A DNA stretch of 64,000 nucleotides from the NCBI RefSeq assembly GCF_900115475.1, contig NZ_FOWP01000002.1, forward strand, positions 372,001 through 436,000, given 5' to 3'. The stretch's first letter is position 1. Each line of letters begins with the position of its first letter. The position numbers were made by a program, and so were the translations under genes. This document shows positions 1 through 9,599 of this stretch, piece by piece. The notes beneath the pieces are model-generated. The model was given only the letters and a program-made list of their open reading frames with translations, searched no databases and was not told where the DNA came from. The stretch comes from Ectopseudomonas composti. GTDB taxonomy: Bacteria; Pseudomonadota; Gammaproteobacteria; Pseudomonadales; Pseudomonadaceae.

Positions 1-681
1 CATACTCATGCGCCCGGCACCGGTATCCAGGCTGCCGGCCGCGACCAGGCGGTTGTTGCGACTGACCAGGTTGAACAGCTCGTTGTAATCGATCCCGTAG
101 CTGTCGAGCACCTGCGGGTCGACGACGATCTCCAGCAGATCCTCGCGGTCACCACCGATCTCCACCGACAGCACTTCGGCAATGCCTTCGATGTTCTCTT
201 TCAGGCGCCGCGCGATATACACCAGTTCGGTTTCGGCAATCGGCCCGGACAGCCCCACTGACAGCACCGGGAACAGTGCCACGTTGACCTCGGTGACGAT
301 CGGTTCGTCGGCCTCTTCAGGCAGTTTGCTGCGAGCGGTGTCGACCTTCTCGCGCACGTCGGCCAGCGCCACCTTGGCATCGAAGCCCGCGTCGAACTCC
401 AGTGTCACCGATGCATGGCCTTCGCTGGACACCGAGCGCATTTCCTTGACGCCTTCGAGGCTGCGCAGTTCCTGCTCCAGCGGACGTACCAGCAAGCGCT
501 CGCCGTCCTCCGGGCTGATGCCTTCGAGGGTCACCGAGACGTAGATCATCGGGATGGTGACGTCGGGGTTGGACTCCTTGGGCATGGCGATGTAGGCCAC
601 CAGCCCGCCGCAGAGCAGGAACAGCAGGATGAGGATGGTAGTGCGGCTGCGATCGAGTGCAGCAGCGATCAGTGCGTGCAT
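1..681 (-). CDS. RND efflux permease, partial (N-terminal 227 codons)
   Basis: This is the inner-membrane proton-driven pump of a tripartite RND efflux system; the window keeps only the N-terminus. The start is the ATG at 681, two bases after the stop of the adaptor gene. The translation begins MHALIAAALDRSRTTILILL, which gives the usual first membrane helix. It continues with the conserved PKESNPDVTIP segment and porter-domain sequence up to the window edge. It is the last gene of the run TetR regulator, adaptor, pump. The substrate cannot be told. The family call is safe; the subfamily is not assigned. Confidence 0.9.
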   Translation of the reverse strand, partial: MHALIAAALDRSRTTILILLFLLCGGLVAYIAMPKESNPDVTIPMIYVSVTLEGISPEDGERLLVRPLEQELRSLEGVKEMRSVSSEGHASVTLEFDAGFDAKVALADVREKVDTARSKLPEEADEPIVTEVNVALFPVLSVGLSGPIAETELVYIARRLKENIEGIAEVLSVEIGGDREDLLEIVVDPQVLDSYGIDYNELFNLVSRNNRLVAAGSLDTGAGRMSM

Positions 682-682
682 C

Positions 683-1771
683 TCAACTGCCCTCGGCCGC
701 GAGTTGTGTGCGCACCTGTTGGCCGGACTGGACGAAGCCCTGGCCAAGGGTGATCAACGCCACTTTCGGCGGCAGGCCGCTGACCCAGGCGCCCTGGTTG
801 TCGACGCTGATCAGCTCGACCGGGGTGAACTCCACACGCTGTGCGTCATTGACCCACTTGACGCCGTGGCGGCCGCTTTCGTCCAGGCTGAGCAGAGCAG
901 GGGACAGGCGATGAGCCATGGCTTCGCCGGTCTGGATATGCAATGTCGCGCTGGCGCCGGCCAGGCGCAGGCCATCCGGGTTGTCCACCTTGACCTCGAT
1001 GCGGAAGCTGCGCGAGCCAGGGTCGGCGGCTGCGGCGATGAAGTGCAGCTCTCCCTCCAGCGTGCGTCCGTCGAGCAACTCCACCTTTGCTGATTGGCCC
1101 AGTTCGAGCTGGGTGACCTGCTGCTGGGCGATCTGTGCGCTGACCTTGAGGCGGTCGATATCCACCAGGGTCAGCAGGCTTTGTCCGGGTTGCACGAAGT
1201 CGCCCAATTCGACCATGCGCTGGTCATAGATGCCGGCAAACGGCGCCTTGATCTTTGTGTTGCGCTGCTGCAAGCGGGCGCTATCGAGTTCGGCGCGGGC
1301 CTTGGCCAGCTCGCTTTCCAGGCGCATCAGTTCATTGGCCGAGATCAGGCTGCGTTCGCGTAGACGCTTGGCGGCCGTGACATCGCTCTGACGTTGGCGT
1401 ACATCGGCCTCGCTGCGCGCGACCTGCGCAGGGCGGTCGTCCGGCGAGAGGCTGAGCAGCAGTTGGTCGGTAGCGACGCGGTTGCCCTTGTCCTGATCGA
1501 GCTTCTGCACGCTGCCACTGACCTGGGCGCGCAGCTCCACCCGGCGCCAGGCTTCGATCTGCCCCTGCACCACGTGCTGGCGCTGCATGGGTTGGGCTTC
1601 CAGCCATTGCACCTCGACCCTGGCCAACTCGGCTGTTGCGGCAGGCTTGTCGGGTTCGGCCTCGACGCTGTCGCGGGCGACGAAGCGGTCTCCGCCGAGC
1701 AGCCAGAGCAGCAGCGCGATGGCGATGACGACGGCGATGATCCAGGGGCGTTTGCTGAGTTGCGCGAACAT
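683..1771 (-). CDS. RND efflux periplasmic adaptor (membrane fusion protein)
   Basis: At 362 aa this is the periplasmic adaptor that links the RND pump to an outer-membrane channel. One membrane anchor lies at about residues 10-28 (IIAVVIAIALLLWLLGG), with no lipobox. It is followed by the lipoyl-like half (VSGSVQKLDQDKGNRV), a charged coiled-coil hairpin at roughly 115-170, and the second lipoyl half (IKAPFAGIYDQRMVELGDFV). It is transcribed between the TetR gene (9 bp away) and the permease (1 bp away), so the three form an operon. Assignment to the HlyD/AcrA family is by motif. Confidence 0.9.
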   Translation of the reverse strand: MFAQLSKRPWIIAVVIAIALLLWLLGGDRFVARDSVEAEPDKPAATAELARVEVQWLEAQPMQRQHVVQGQIEAWRRVELRAQVSGSVQKLDQDKGNRVATDQLLLSLSPDDRPAQVARSEADVRQRQSDVTAAKRLRERSLISANELMRLESELAKARAELDSARLQQRNTKIKAPFAGIYDQRMVELGDFVQPGQSLLTLVDIDRLKVSAQIAQQQVTQLELGQSAKVELLDGRTLEGELHFIAAAADPGSRSFRIEVKVDNPDGLRLAGASATLHIQTGEAMAHRLSPALLSLDESGRHGVKWVNDAQRVEFTPVELISVDNQGAWVSGLPPKVALITLGQGFVQSGQQVRTQLAAEGS

Positions 1772-1780
1772 GGCAGTGGC

Positions 1781-2434
1781 TTACTCGTTAAAGGCGGGCG
1801 CTGCCAGCAGCGCGGCGGCCTGGCCTTGTAGGCCGGCAATGATGAAATCAGTGACGCGATCGAAGTAATCGTCGAGCGCGATGTATTCGCCCCAGTGCTC
1901 GAAGCCGCCGGAGGCGATACGCGCCACGACACCATTGACGCAGGCCTCCACGCCCCACAACAGATGTTGGCAGTGCGCAGGAGAGAGCTGCAGGCCGAAA
2001 CTGTTCTGCAGAAGGCCGCTGAACAGCGTCATGTACTGACCTTCCAGCTCGATGAACTGGTCGCGGTAGAGCGCCTCCAGGCGCTCCTGAAACGCAGGGC
2101 GATCACACAACAGGCAAAGCTGTGCTTGCAGCGGGTCGGCCTGGAGCAGCTCGAAGGCACGACGAATCACCAGGCGCATGGCTTTTTCTGCGGGGGCAGT
2201 ACGGGCGATTTCCTCCATCTCGGCCAGGTGCTGGCGCGAGCAATCCACCACCAGGCGCGCGTAGAGTGCTTCCTTGCTGGAGAAGTGTTTGTACACGGTG
2301 CCCTTGCCGATCCCGGCATGACGCGCCACCTCGGCGATGGTGACGCGGTCCCAGGAGTGATCCTGGAACAGCTGGCGGGCGGCTTCGAGCAGGGCGTTTT
2401 CGCGTTGCTGGAAGAGTTGATCCTGGTAGCGCAT
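1781..2434 (-). CDS. TetR-family regulator of the adjacent efflux operon
   Basis: This 217-aa protein has a TetR-type helix-turn-helix at about residues 26-55 (TIAEVARHAGIGKGTVYKHF) and a variable ligand-binding C-terminal part. It is the first gene of the efflux operon. It probably represses its own promoter through two palindromes just upstream (TGAC-N5-GTCA at 2455-2467 and 2473-2485). The inducer is unknown. The ATG at 2434 is the natural start because the helix-turn-helix begins soon after it. Confidence 0.9.
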   Translation of the reverse strand: MRYQDQLFQQRENALLEAARQLFQDHSWDRVTIAEVARHAGIGKGTVYKHFSSKEALYARLVVDCSRQHLAEMEEIARTAPAEKAMRLVIRRAFELLQADPLQAQLCLLCDRPAFQERLEALYRDQFIELEGQYMTLFSGLLQNSFGLQLSPAHCQHLLWGVEACVNGVVARIASGGFEHWGEYIALDDYFDRVTDFIIAGLQGQAAALLAAPAFNE

Positions 2435-2454
2435 GGACTTTCCGCTGAAGGTTG

Positions 2455-2485
2455 TGACCGGCGGTCATGCTATGACTGCTGGTCA
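2455..2485. promoter_or_regulatory. Tandem TetR-type operators upstream of the efflux operon
   Basis: Two copies of TGAC-N5-GTCA lie at 2455-2467 (TGACCGGCGGTCA) and 2473-2485 (TGACTGCTGGTCA). Their starts are 18 bp apart, and they sit 20-50 bp upstream of the TetR start codon. The first has perfect 5-bp arms. Spacing and position fit autorepression by two TetR dimers. The sequence is direct; the function is inferred. Confidence 0.6.
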
Positions 2486-2608
2486 CAGTGCGGCAAGGTG
2501 GGAGTTGTAACAAGGCAATTAGCGGGTTGATGCCGATCAGATGGGAATGCCCGGTACGCTGCGTGGCTCGGGGAAACCCATATGTGTCGCTGGTGGTGCT
2601 GCGAAACC

Positions 2609-2680
2609 GTAGGAGCCGGCTTGCCGGCGATGCTTTTCTGAAAATGGTAGAGGGCGGATCGCCAGCAAGCCGGCTCCTAC
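2609..2680. repeat. REP-type inverted repeat pair
   Basis: The left arm GTAGGAGCCGGCTTGCCGGC starts at 2609 and its inverted counterpart ends in GCCGGCTCCTAC at 2680. This is the usual form of paired Pseudomonas REP sequences. It lies between the TetR regulator and the convergently reading metR 3' end, where such elements often sit and may stabilise or end transcripts. Confidence 0.75.
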
Positions 2681-2716
2681 ACACTCACCTTCACATGCGT
2701 GCCTCTGTCTTATGCC

Positions 2717-3634
2717 TTAGCGCGCCACGCTGACGCCTTCGAGGCTGGCGAACGAGGTGTCCTTGGCGGTGAGCAGGAAGTCGCGCATGAACGGTGCGTC
2801 GAGCATGTCGGTGCGGATCGCCGCGTAGAGCGTGGCGAACAGGCCTTTTTCTCCCAGACGCTTGGCGCTGACGTAACCACGCGAGCTGTACTCGTGCAGC
2901 GCCCAGTTGGGCAGGCCGCATACGCCACGCCCGCTGGCCACCAGTTGCATCATCATCACCGTCAGTTCGGAGGTGCGCACCTGCGCCGGCTCGACATCGT
3001 TGGGTTCGAGGAAGCGGGTGAAGATGTCCAGGCGGTCGCGTTCCACCGGGTAGGTGATCAGGGTTTCCGTGGCCAGATCCTGCGGTTGGATAAAGGCCTT
3101 GTGCGCCAGGCGATGCTGGTTGGCTACGGCGAGCATGGCTTCGTAAGTGAACAGCGGCACATAGGTGATGCCCGCCAGCTCGATGGGATCTGAGGTCACC
3201 ACCAGGTCCAGATCACCACGGGCCAACGCCGGCAGTGGTGCGAAGGAGAAACCCGAGGCCAGATCCAGCTCCACCTCCGGCCAGGCATCGCGGAACTGGT
3301 CGATGGTCGGCATCAGCCACTGGAAGCAGCTGTGGCATTCGATGGCCATGTGCAGGCGGCCGGCAGTGCCGCCGGCCAGACGCGCCAGGTCGCGCTCCGC
3401 ACCGCGCAGCAGGGGCAGGGTGGCGTCGGCCAGTTGCAGCAGGCGCAGGCCGGCGCTGGTGAAGCGCACCGGCTTGGTCTTGCGCACGAACAGCTGCAGG
3501 CCGAGGCGCTCTTCCAGCTCCTTGAACTGGTGCGACAGTGCCGACTGGGTCAGGTGCAGGCGCTCGGCGGCGTCTACCAGGCTGTCGGTTTCGCGCAGGG
3601 CGTGCAGGGTTTTCAGGTGGCGTAGCTCGAGCAT
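2717..3634 (-). CDS. metR: MetR, LysR-family activator of methionine genes
   Basis: A 305-aa LysR-type regulator with an N-terminal helix-turn-helix (about residues 15-40, SLVDAAERLHLTQSALSHQF) and a two-lobed effector domain. It is divergent from metE, with 168 bp between the start codons, which is the classic MetR-MetE arrangement. By family knowledge it binds homocysteine and activates metE. The orthology call rests on both sequence style (MLELRHLKTLHALRE start) and the neighbour. Confidence 0.93.
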   Translation of the reverse strand: MLELRHLKTLHALRETDSLVDAAERLHLTQSALSHQFKELEERLGLQLFVRKTKPVRFTSAGLRLLQLADATLPLLRGAERDLARLAGGTAGRLHMAIECHSCFQWLMPTIDQFRDAWPEVELDLASGFSFAPLPALARGDLDLVVTSDPIELAGITYVPLFTYEAMLAVANQHRLAHKAFIQPQDLATETLITYPVERDRLDIFTRFLEPNDVEPAQVRTSELTVMMMQLVASGRGVCGLPNWALHEYSSRGYVSAKRLGEKGLFATLYAAIRTDMLDAPFMRDFLLTAKDTSFASLEGVSVAR

Positions 3635-3679
3635 GGCGATTCTCGGAAAGGTTTTCGCTCATCCAATACGGAGGCTGGA

Positions 3680-3692
3680 TGAAAATGACTCA
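3680..3692. promoter_or_regulatory. Possible MetR binding site
   Basis: TGAAAATGACTCA lies in the metR-metE intergenic region. It matches the MetR consensus TGAA-N5-TTCA at all but one arm position. Its place between the divergent starts supports a MetR operator, but a single degenerate site this short can occur by chance. Confidence 0.4.
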
Positions 3693-3802
3693 TACAGCCT
3701 ACATGAGTAAATCTTTAGATCAAGACGAAAATCTTGAGTTTGTCTCACTCGCGCTCGATGCCGAGAATGGCGCCATCTCGATTGATTCTGGAGTTTCACC
3801 AC

Positions 3803-6091
3803 ATGGCCCTGTCCCATTCCCTAGGTTTCCCGCGCATTGGCCGCGACCGCGAACTGAAGAAAGCCCTCGAAGCGCACTGGAAAGGTGAGCTGGATGAAGC
3901 CGGCCTGCGCGCCGTCGGCAAACGCCTGCGGGCCGAGCACTGGCAACTACAGAAAGATGCCGGCATCGACCTGCTGCCGGTGGGCGACTTCGCCTGGTAC
4001 GACCAGGTGCTCAGTCATTCCCTGGCCTTTGGCGTCATCCCCGAGCGCTTCCGTCCGGCCGCCGGCAAGCCGACGCTGGATACCCTGTTCGCCATGGCGC
4101 GTGGCACCAGCGCTACTTGCTGCGGCGGTGCTCATGCCCAAGAGATGACCAAGTGGTTCGATACCAACTACCACTACCTGGTGCCGGAATTCAGTGCGGA
4201 TCAGCAGTTCGCCCTGAGCTGGGAACAGCTGTTCGAGGAGGTGGATGAAGCCCGCGCCCTCGGTCATAGCGTCAAGCCGGTGCTGATTGGCCCGCTGACC
4301 TATCTATGGCTGGGCAAGGCCAAGGGTGGCGACTTCGACAAGCTTGAATTACTTGAAAGCCTGCTGCCGGTCTATGGCGAGATCTTCCAGCGCCTGGCTG
4401 CGCAGGGCGTGGAATGGGTGCAGATCGATGAGCCGATCCTGGTACTGGATCTGCCGCAAGAGTGGAAGAACGCCTTCGAGCGCGCCTACAACCTGATCCA
4501 GCGTGAGCCATGCAAGAAGCTGATCGCCACCTACTTTGGCGGCCTGGAAGACAACCTCGGCCTGGCCGCCAACCTGCCGGTGGACGGGCTGCATATCGAC
4601 CTGGTGCGTGCGCCGGAGCAGTACCCGACCATTCTCGACCGGCTGCCGGCTTATAAAGTGTTGTCGCTGGGCGTGGTCAACGGGCGCAACGTCTGGCGCT
4701 GCGATCTGGAGAAGGCCCTCGAGGTGCTGCGTCATGCTCACGAACGACTGGGCGAGCGGCTGTGGGTCGCGCCGTCCTGCTCGCTGCTGCACAGCCCGGT
4801 GGACCTGGCCCGTGAAGACAAGCTCGATGCCGAGCTGAAAGGCTGGTTGGCCTTTGCCGTGCAGAAATGTCTGGAGGTCGCCTTGCTCGGCAAGGCCCTG
4901 GAGGCGCCGCAGGATGCTGCCGTTCACGCTGCACTGGAGGCGAGCCGCGCAGTGCAAGCCGCCCGTGCTGCATCGACGCGTATTCACAAGCCCGAGGTGC
5001 AGGCCCGCCTGGCGGCGATTCGTCCGCGTCATGCCCAGCGTCAGTCGCCGTTCGCCGAGCGCATCGAGCAGCAGCGTGAATGCCTGCAATTGCCATTGCT
5101 GCCGACCACCACCATTGGCTCCTTCCCGCAGACTTCGGCTATTCGCCTGGCGCGGCAGTCGTTCAAGCAGGGTAAGCTCAGCGCGGCCGAGTACACCGAG
5201 GCCATGCACAGCGAAATCCGCCATGCGGTACAGGTGCAGGAACGCCTGGGGCTGGATGTGCTGGTGCATGGTGAGGCCGAGCGCAACGACATGGTCGAGT
5301 ACTTCGCCGAGCAGCTCGACGGCTACGCCTTCACCCGTTTCGGCTGGGTGCAGAGTTATGGTTCGCGCTGCGTCAAACCGGCGGTGATTGTCGGTGATCT
5401 GAGCCGGCCCAAGGCCATGACCGTGGAGTGGATCAAATACGCTCAGGGCCTGACCAACAAAGTCATGAAGGGCATGCTGACCGGCCCGGTGACCATGCTG
5501 ATGTGGTCGTTCCCGCGCGAGGACGTGTCGCGTGAAGTGCAGGCCAGGCAACTGGCGCTGGCGATTCGCGACGAGGTGGTGGATCTGGAAGCCGCCGGCA
5601 TCAAGATCATCCAGATCGACGAAGCCGCGTTCCGCGAAGGGCTGCCGCTGCGCCAGGCTGCCTGGCAGCACTATCTGGACTGGGCCACCGAAGCCTTCCG
5701 CCTCACTGCCAGCGGTGTGCGTGACGAGACGCAGATCCACACCCACATGTGCTACAGCGAGTTCAACGATGTGATCGAGTCCATCGCGGCGATGGATGCC
5801 GACGTGATCACCATCGAAACCTCGCGTTCGGACATGGAGTTGCTGGAGGCGTTCGAGCGCTTCGACTATCCCAACGAGATTGGCCCGGGCGTCTATGACA
5901 TTCACTCGCCGCGCGTGCCTGATAGTGCCGAGATGGCCGGGCTGCTGCGCAAGGCGGCGCGGCGTATCCCGCTCGAGAGGCTGTGGGTCAACCCCGATTG
6001 CGGGCTGAAAACCCGCGCCTGGCCGGAAACCGAGGCAGCGCTGGTCAACATGGTGGCCGCAGCCAGGCAGCTGCGTGTCGAACTGGCCTGA
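3803..6091 (+). CDS. metE: Cobalamin-independent methionine synthase MetE
   Basis: MetE transfers the methyl group of 5-methyl-tetrahydropteroyltri-glutamate to homocysteine in the cytosol. The ATG at 3803 is chosen because it gives the conserved start [20 protein letters not shown] and has GGAG upstream; an in-frame codon at 3734 would add 23 unrelated residues. The protein is then 762 aa, normal for the family. The zinc ligands are visible: the HMC motif (His648, Cys650) and Cys733 in NPDCGLKTR. No cobalamin riboswitch is seen; control is expected from divergent metR. Confidence 0.97.
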   Translation: MALSHSLGFPRIGRDRELKKALEAHWKGELDEAGLRAVGKRLRAEHWQLQKDAGIDLLPVGDFAWYDQVLSHSLAFGVIPERFRPAAGKPTLDTLFAMARGTSATCCGGAHAQEMTKWFDTNYHYLVPEFSADQQFALSWEQLFEEVDEARALGHSVKPVLIGPLTYLWLGKAKGGDFDKLELLESLLPVYGEIFQRLAAQGVEWVQIDEPILVLDLPQEWKNAFERAYNLIQREPCKKLIATYFGGLEDNLGLAANLPVDGLHIDLVRAPEQYPTILDRLPAYKVLSLGVVNGRNVWRCDLEKALEVLRHAHERLGERLWVAPSCSLLHSPVDLAREDKLDAELKGWLAFAVQKCLEVALLGKALEAPQDAAVHAALEASRAVQAARAASTRIHKPEVQARLAAIRPRHAQRQSPFAERIEQQRECLQLPLLPTTTIGSFPQTSAIRLARQSFKQGKLSAAEYTEAMHSEIRHAVQVQERLGLDVLVHGEAERNDMVEYFAEQLDGYAFTRFGWVQSYGSRCVKPAVIVGDLSRPKAMTVEWIKYAQGLTNKVMKGMLTGPVTMLMWSFPREDVSREVQARQLALAIRDEVVDLEAAGIKIIQIDEAAFREGLPLRQAAWQHYLDWATEAFRLTASGVRDETQIHTHMCYSEFNDVIESIAAMDADVITIETSRSDMELLEAFERFDYPNEIGPGVYDIHSPRVPDSAEMAGLLRKAARRIPLERLWVNPDCGLKTRAWPETEAALVNMVAAARQLRVELA

Positions 6092-6106
6092 TTTCCCGGC
6101 ACTCGT

Positions 6107-6163
6107 CGCGGCTGAAGCCCCTCCTACAGATAGGTAGGAGGGTGTTCGCGACGCTCTGGCTCG
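6107..6163. repeat. REP-like repeat after metE
   Basis: The sequence TCGCGGCTGAAGCCCCTCCT is followed by an inverted GTAGGAGG and then TTCGCGACG. It resembles the dispersed Pseudomonas repeat that contains GTAGGAGGGGCTTCAGCCGCGA. It lies directly behind metE and may serve as a transcript end. Confidence 0.6.
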
Positions 6164-6293
6164 CACCTCTCGTCACCATCCGGGCAACCGTTCGTCCCCC
6201 TTCATCAAACTGTCACGCGGATGTGGCAGCGCCATCGAATGACTTTCACCAGAATCGCGCTTCAGTGGGGTTCTGCGTTTCTGGTGTTTTGTC

Positions 6294-7283
6294 ATGCGTG
6301 TACTGATCTTTCTCACCGCATTGCTGTGCGGCCTGCCGTCGTTTGCGGCCAATCGTTGTGATGTGAATGAGCCAACTCGCTATGCGAACGTCGGCGACGT
6401 GCGCCTGGCCTATCAAAGCGTTGGCAGCGAGCTCGACCCAGCGCTGCTGCTGGTGATGGGCCTGGGTGGGCAGTTGATCCACTGGCCTGACGAGGTGGTC
6501 GAGCGTTTGTGCCAGCAGGGCTTTCGCGTCGTGCGTTTCGACAACCGCGACGTTGGGCTGAGCAGTTGGCGCAAGCCTGCTCCCAGCATCAACCTGCCAT
6601 ACGAGGTGTTGCGCTATCGCCTGGGGCTCTCGCTCGGGGCGCCTTACCACTTGCGTGACATGGCCGGCGATGCGTTGGGGCTGATGGACCTGCTCGGTGT
6701 CGACAGCTTCCATGTGTTGGGCGCGAGCATGGGCGGCATGATCGCCCAGCACCTGGCCGACCTGGCGCCGCAGCGGGTGCTGAGCTTGACGCTGGTGATG
6801 ACCAGTTCCAGTGCCCAGGGTTTGCCTGCGCCCAGCGATGCACTGGTGGCGCTGCTGGCGCGGCGCGAGGCGGGCAGTCGTGAGGCCGCCTTGCAGCAGC
6901 AGGCGGACCTGCTGGCGGCCTTGGGCAGCCCGGCCGTGCATGATGACCGTGCCTTGCTTCTGCACCAGGCCGAAGTCGCCTATGACCGTGCTTTCAACCC
7001 CGAAGGGGTGCAGCGCCAGCTGTTGGCGATTCTCGCTGAATCTAGCCGGGTCGAGCTGCTCAATCGCCTGAAGGTGCCGACATTGGTGGTGCACGGTACT
7101 GCCGACCCGTTACTGCCAGTGATGCATGGCGTACACGTGGCGGCGCATATCAAGGGGGCCGAGCTCAAGTTGATTCCGGGCCTGGCTCACCGTTTTCAGG
7201 ATGCCTTCAAGGAGCCGCTGCTGGCTGCGGTCTTGCCGCACTTGGCGGCACACCGAGGCGATCTGGGTTTGGCGCATCTATGA
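6294..7283 (+). CDS. Exported alpha/beta hydrolase
   Basis: A 329-aa alpha/beta-fold hydrolase with an N-terminal signal peptide (MRVLIFLTALLCGLPSFAA, likely cut near residue 19). The nucleophile elbow is GASMGG with Ser145. Further motifs are VVHGTADPLLPV (acid) and a C-terminal PGLAHRF (His). The oxyanion region reads VMGLGGQ. It is a single gene after metE; the next gene converges on it. The substrate is unknown; it could be an esterase or a haloperoxidase-like fold member. Confidence 0.8.
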   Translation: MRVLIFLTALLCGLPSFAANRCDVNEPTRYANVGDVRLAYQSVGSELDPALLLVMGLGGQLIHWPDEVVERLCQQGFRVVRFDNRDVGLSSWRKPAPSINLPYEVLRYRLGLSLGAPYHLRDMAGDALGLMDLLGVDSFHVLGASMGGMIAQHLADLAPQRVLSLTLVMTSSSAQGLPAPSDALVALLARREAGSREAALQQQADLLAALGSPAVHDDRALLLHQAEVAYDRAFNPEGVQRQLLAILAESSRVELLNRLKVPTLVVHGTADPLLPVMHGVHVAAHIKGAELKLIPGLAHRFQDAFKEPLLAAVLPHLAAHRGDLGLAHL

Positions 7284-7295
7284 GAGCAAGAGCGT

Positions 7296-7556
7296 TCAAA
7301 GCTCCTGATTGTGCTTGATCGCTTCGCGTCGCTGCAGGTTGTCGATGTGCTCGCTGCTATGACGCATCAGTTTGTCGGCCATGACCATGCGTTCGATATA
7401 ACGGGTGATGCTCTGTTCTGCGTCATGGCGAGAGAGGTAGGGGCCCTCCAGCGTACCTTCGCGCGTGGCGAAGAAGTACTGGCCATTGACGGCGCTCACG
7501 CGTGAGCTGCGGTAGTGCGTTCCCGGTTGAGGGTCGAGGCTGCGTTGGCCGAACAT
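7296..7556 (-). CDS. Small conserved protein, possibly DUF6316-like
   Basis: An 86-aa cytoplasmic protein starting MFGQRSLDPQPGTHYRSSRV. The ATG at 7556 is preceded by GGAG at a suitable distance; a longer in-frame reading to 7805 adds low-complexity sequence without a ribosome site. The segment YFFATREGTLEGPYLSRHDA resembles a small family common in Pseudomonas (recalled as DUF6316, not checked). Function is unknown. It ends 12 bp from the convergent hydrolase gene. Confidence 0.65.
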   Translation of the reverse strand: MFGQRSLDPQPGTHYRSSRVSAVNGQYFFATREGTLEGPYLSRHDAEQSITRYIERMVMADKLMRHSSEHIDNLQRREAIKHNQEL

Positions 7557-7834
7557 GGCGGGAACTCCATCTGCAGGTGCTGGATGATCTGAGTCTACTG
7601 TGGGCAATACGGTCTGCTTGGCAAAACGACAGATGGTCGACTTTGGCGGATTTTTAGCAGGTTTTGCCGGATTTTCTGTGTTTTTGACGCCGGTTGGCTG
7701 GCGTTTTGCGAATGTCGAGCAGTACAGTTTCGTTCGGCAACCGGGCTGAACTGTTGCTGTGCCGGTGTGCATGCCTCTCCTAGAATGCTCTGCTGCGGTC
7801 GACATGCTCTGTTGGCTGCCTGCCCGAGGTTGCC

Positions 7835-8791
7835 ATGCACATTTCCTCCGGCCGTTGGATGTACGGCCTGCTGCTCGCCCTGATCACTTCCGTGCTCTGG
7901 GGCATCCTGCCAATCAAGCTGAAAGAAGTTCTCCAGGTCATGGATCCGGTAACGGTCACCTGGTATCGCCTGGCCGTGGCAGGTTCTCTGCTGTTTGCCT
8001 ACCTTGCCGCGAGCCGTCGGTTGCCGCGTTTTCGTCCGTTGGGGCGCAAGGGCGGTTGGCTGCTGGCGCTGGCCATCGGCGGGCTGACGGCCAACTACGT
8101 GCTGTATCTGGTCGGGCTCAATTTGCTCAGCCCCGGCACCACGCAACTGGTGATCCAGGTCGCTCCAATCCTGCTGCTGATCAGCAGCCTGTTCGTCTTT
8201 CGCGAGCGCTTCAGCCTGGGCCAGGCGCTTGGCTTGATGGTGATGTTGCTGGGCTTCGGCCTGTTCTTCAATCAGCGCCTGGGTGAGCTGCTGACTTCGC
8301 TGACCACCTACACCACCGGGGTGCTGACCGTGCTGGCGGCTGCTTTCGTCTGGACGTTCTATGGCCTGGCGCAGAAGCAGCTGCTGACCAAGTGGAATTC
8401 GGTGCAGGTGATGATGGTCATCTACCTGGCTTGCGCGCTGTTGCTGACGCCTTGGGCGCAGCCGCTACAAGCGCTGCAATTGAGCCCGCTGCAGGGTTGG
8501 CTGCTGCTGGCTTGCTGCCTGAATACCCTGGTGGCCTATGGCGCCTTCGCCGAGGCCCTGGCGCATTGGGAGGCTTCGCGGGTCAGCGCGACCCTGGCGC
8601 TGACGCCGCTGGTGACTTTCGTCTCCGTGGCGCTGGCCTCGACCTGGTGGCCAGACCACGTGCTGCCTGAGCAGGTCAACTGGATCGCCTACGCCGGCGC
8701 CGTGGTGGTGGTGCTGGGCTCGGCACTCACCGCGCTCGGCCCATCGCTACTGGCGGCTCTGCGGGCGCGCAAGGCCAGGCGCCAGGCCTAA
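7835..8791 (+). CDS. EamA/DMT-family transporter (RarD-like)
   Basis: A 318-aa integral membrane protein with about ten hydrophobic helices in two EamA repeats. The typical opening is LLALITSVLWGILPIKLKEV, and the PGTTQLVIQVAPILLLISS segment is typical of DMT exporters. GAGG lies just before the ATG. Family members move amino acids or metabolites; the substrate here cannot be read. It stands alone, followed by a short repeat. Confidence 0.85.
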   Translation: MHISSGRWMYGLLLALITSVLWGILPIKLKEVLQVMDPVTVTWYRLAVAGSLLFAYLAASRRLPRFRPLGRKGGWLLALAIGGLTANYVLYLVGLNLLSPGTTQLVIQVAPILLLISSLFVFRERFSLGQALGLMVMLLGFGLFFNQRLGELLTSLTTYTTGVLTVLAAAFVWTFYGLAQKQLLTKWNSVQVMMVIYLACALLLTPWAQPLQALQLSPLQGWLLLACCLNTLVAYGAFAEALAHWEASRVSATLALTPLVTFVSVALASTWWPDHVLPEQVNWIAYAGAVVVVLGSALTALGPSLLAALRARKARRQA

Positions 8792-8827
8792 TGCCGATAG
8801 ACGTAATGTTTGGCACGGATGGCCTTT

Positions 8828-8882
8828 GTAGGGTGCGCCGTGCGCACCAATGACGGCAACACCGGCATTTCGGTGCGCCTAC
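8828..8882. repeat. Short dispersed-type inverted repeat
   Basis: GTAGGGTGCGCCGTGCGCACC is followed after about 20 bases by its inverted partner GGTGCGCCTAC. This is the pattern of an intergenic repeat common in Pseudomonas genomes. It lies between the DMT transporter and the 3' end of the Lrp-type gene and may act as a terminator. Confidence 0.5.
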
Positions 8883-8933
8883 CTAACTGTATCCCGACAC
8901 TTAACTGACTGGCATTAGCCGCCAGGGCCAGTC

Positions 8934-9401
8934 TTAATCCAGCGGTAGCTCGGTGGTGCGTTTGACCTCGCTCATGGCGATATGCGAGTGCGCTTCGTGC
9001 ACGTGCGGGCGCTGCAGCAGGTGGTCACGCAGAAAACGCTCGTAATCGGCGATGTCCTTGGCCACCACCTTGAGCAGGTAATCCGAGCCGCCGGCCATGC
9101 TGTAGCACTCCAGCACCTGCGGGTAGCCCACCACTGCTTGCTCGAACTCATCCAGATTGCCGCGACCATGGGCCGACAGCTTGATGTCGACGAACACCGT
9201 GATGCCGAAGCCCAGGCGCTTGTGGTTGAGCAGGGCGACCTTGCGTTCGATCAATCCCTCTTCCTGCATGCGGTTGATCCGCCGCCAGCAGGGCGACTGC
9301 GACAGCTCGACCTTTTCCGCCACCTCGGCGGCGGAGAGGTCGGCATTGTGCTGCAGCAGGCGGAGAATCCGGCGGTCGATGGGGCTGAGCTTTTCCTGCA
9401 T
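8934..9401 (-). CDS. Lrp/AsnC-family regulator
   Basis: A 155-aa regulator with an N-terminal helix-turn-helix (LSAAEVAEKVELSQSPCWRR) and a C-terminal RAM effector domain. The ATG at 9401 gives the family start (MQEKLSPIDRRILRLLQ) and has GGA upstream; an upstream in-frame start at 9464 would add an unrelated tail. It is divergent from the oxidoreductase gene at 9600. It probably senses an amino acid and controls that operon. Confidence 0.9.
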   Translation of the reverse strand: MQEKLSPIDRRILRLLQHNADLSAAEVAEKVELSQSPCWRRINRMQEEGLIERKVALLNHKRLGFGITVFVDIKLSAHGRGNLDEFEQAVVGYPQVLECYSMAGGSDYLLKVVAKDIADYERFLRDHLLQRPHVHEAHSHIAMSEVKRTTELPLD

Positions 9402-9599
9402 GATTTTTTCCAATTTATTGTGATTGTTGGAAGGATCATGCGAAGTATCGCCTTCGCTACTCAAAAATAGAAAGAAAAAAGCGGAACCCTCCGGTCATGA
9501 TTTAGGCAAATCCGCCGCAGTGATCCTGTCGTGGAAATCAACGGAGCGTGTTTACCGTCGCGCTCCTCGTGCTCGCCATAAGAATAAAAGGAGCGCTCC

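Noticed and set aside
4349..6166. A 605-codon minus-strand frame opposite metE
   Set aside because: It mirrors the metE frame and carries no recognisable motif or ribosome site.
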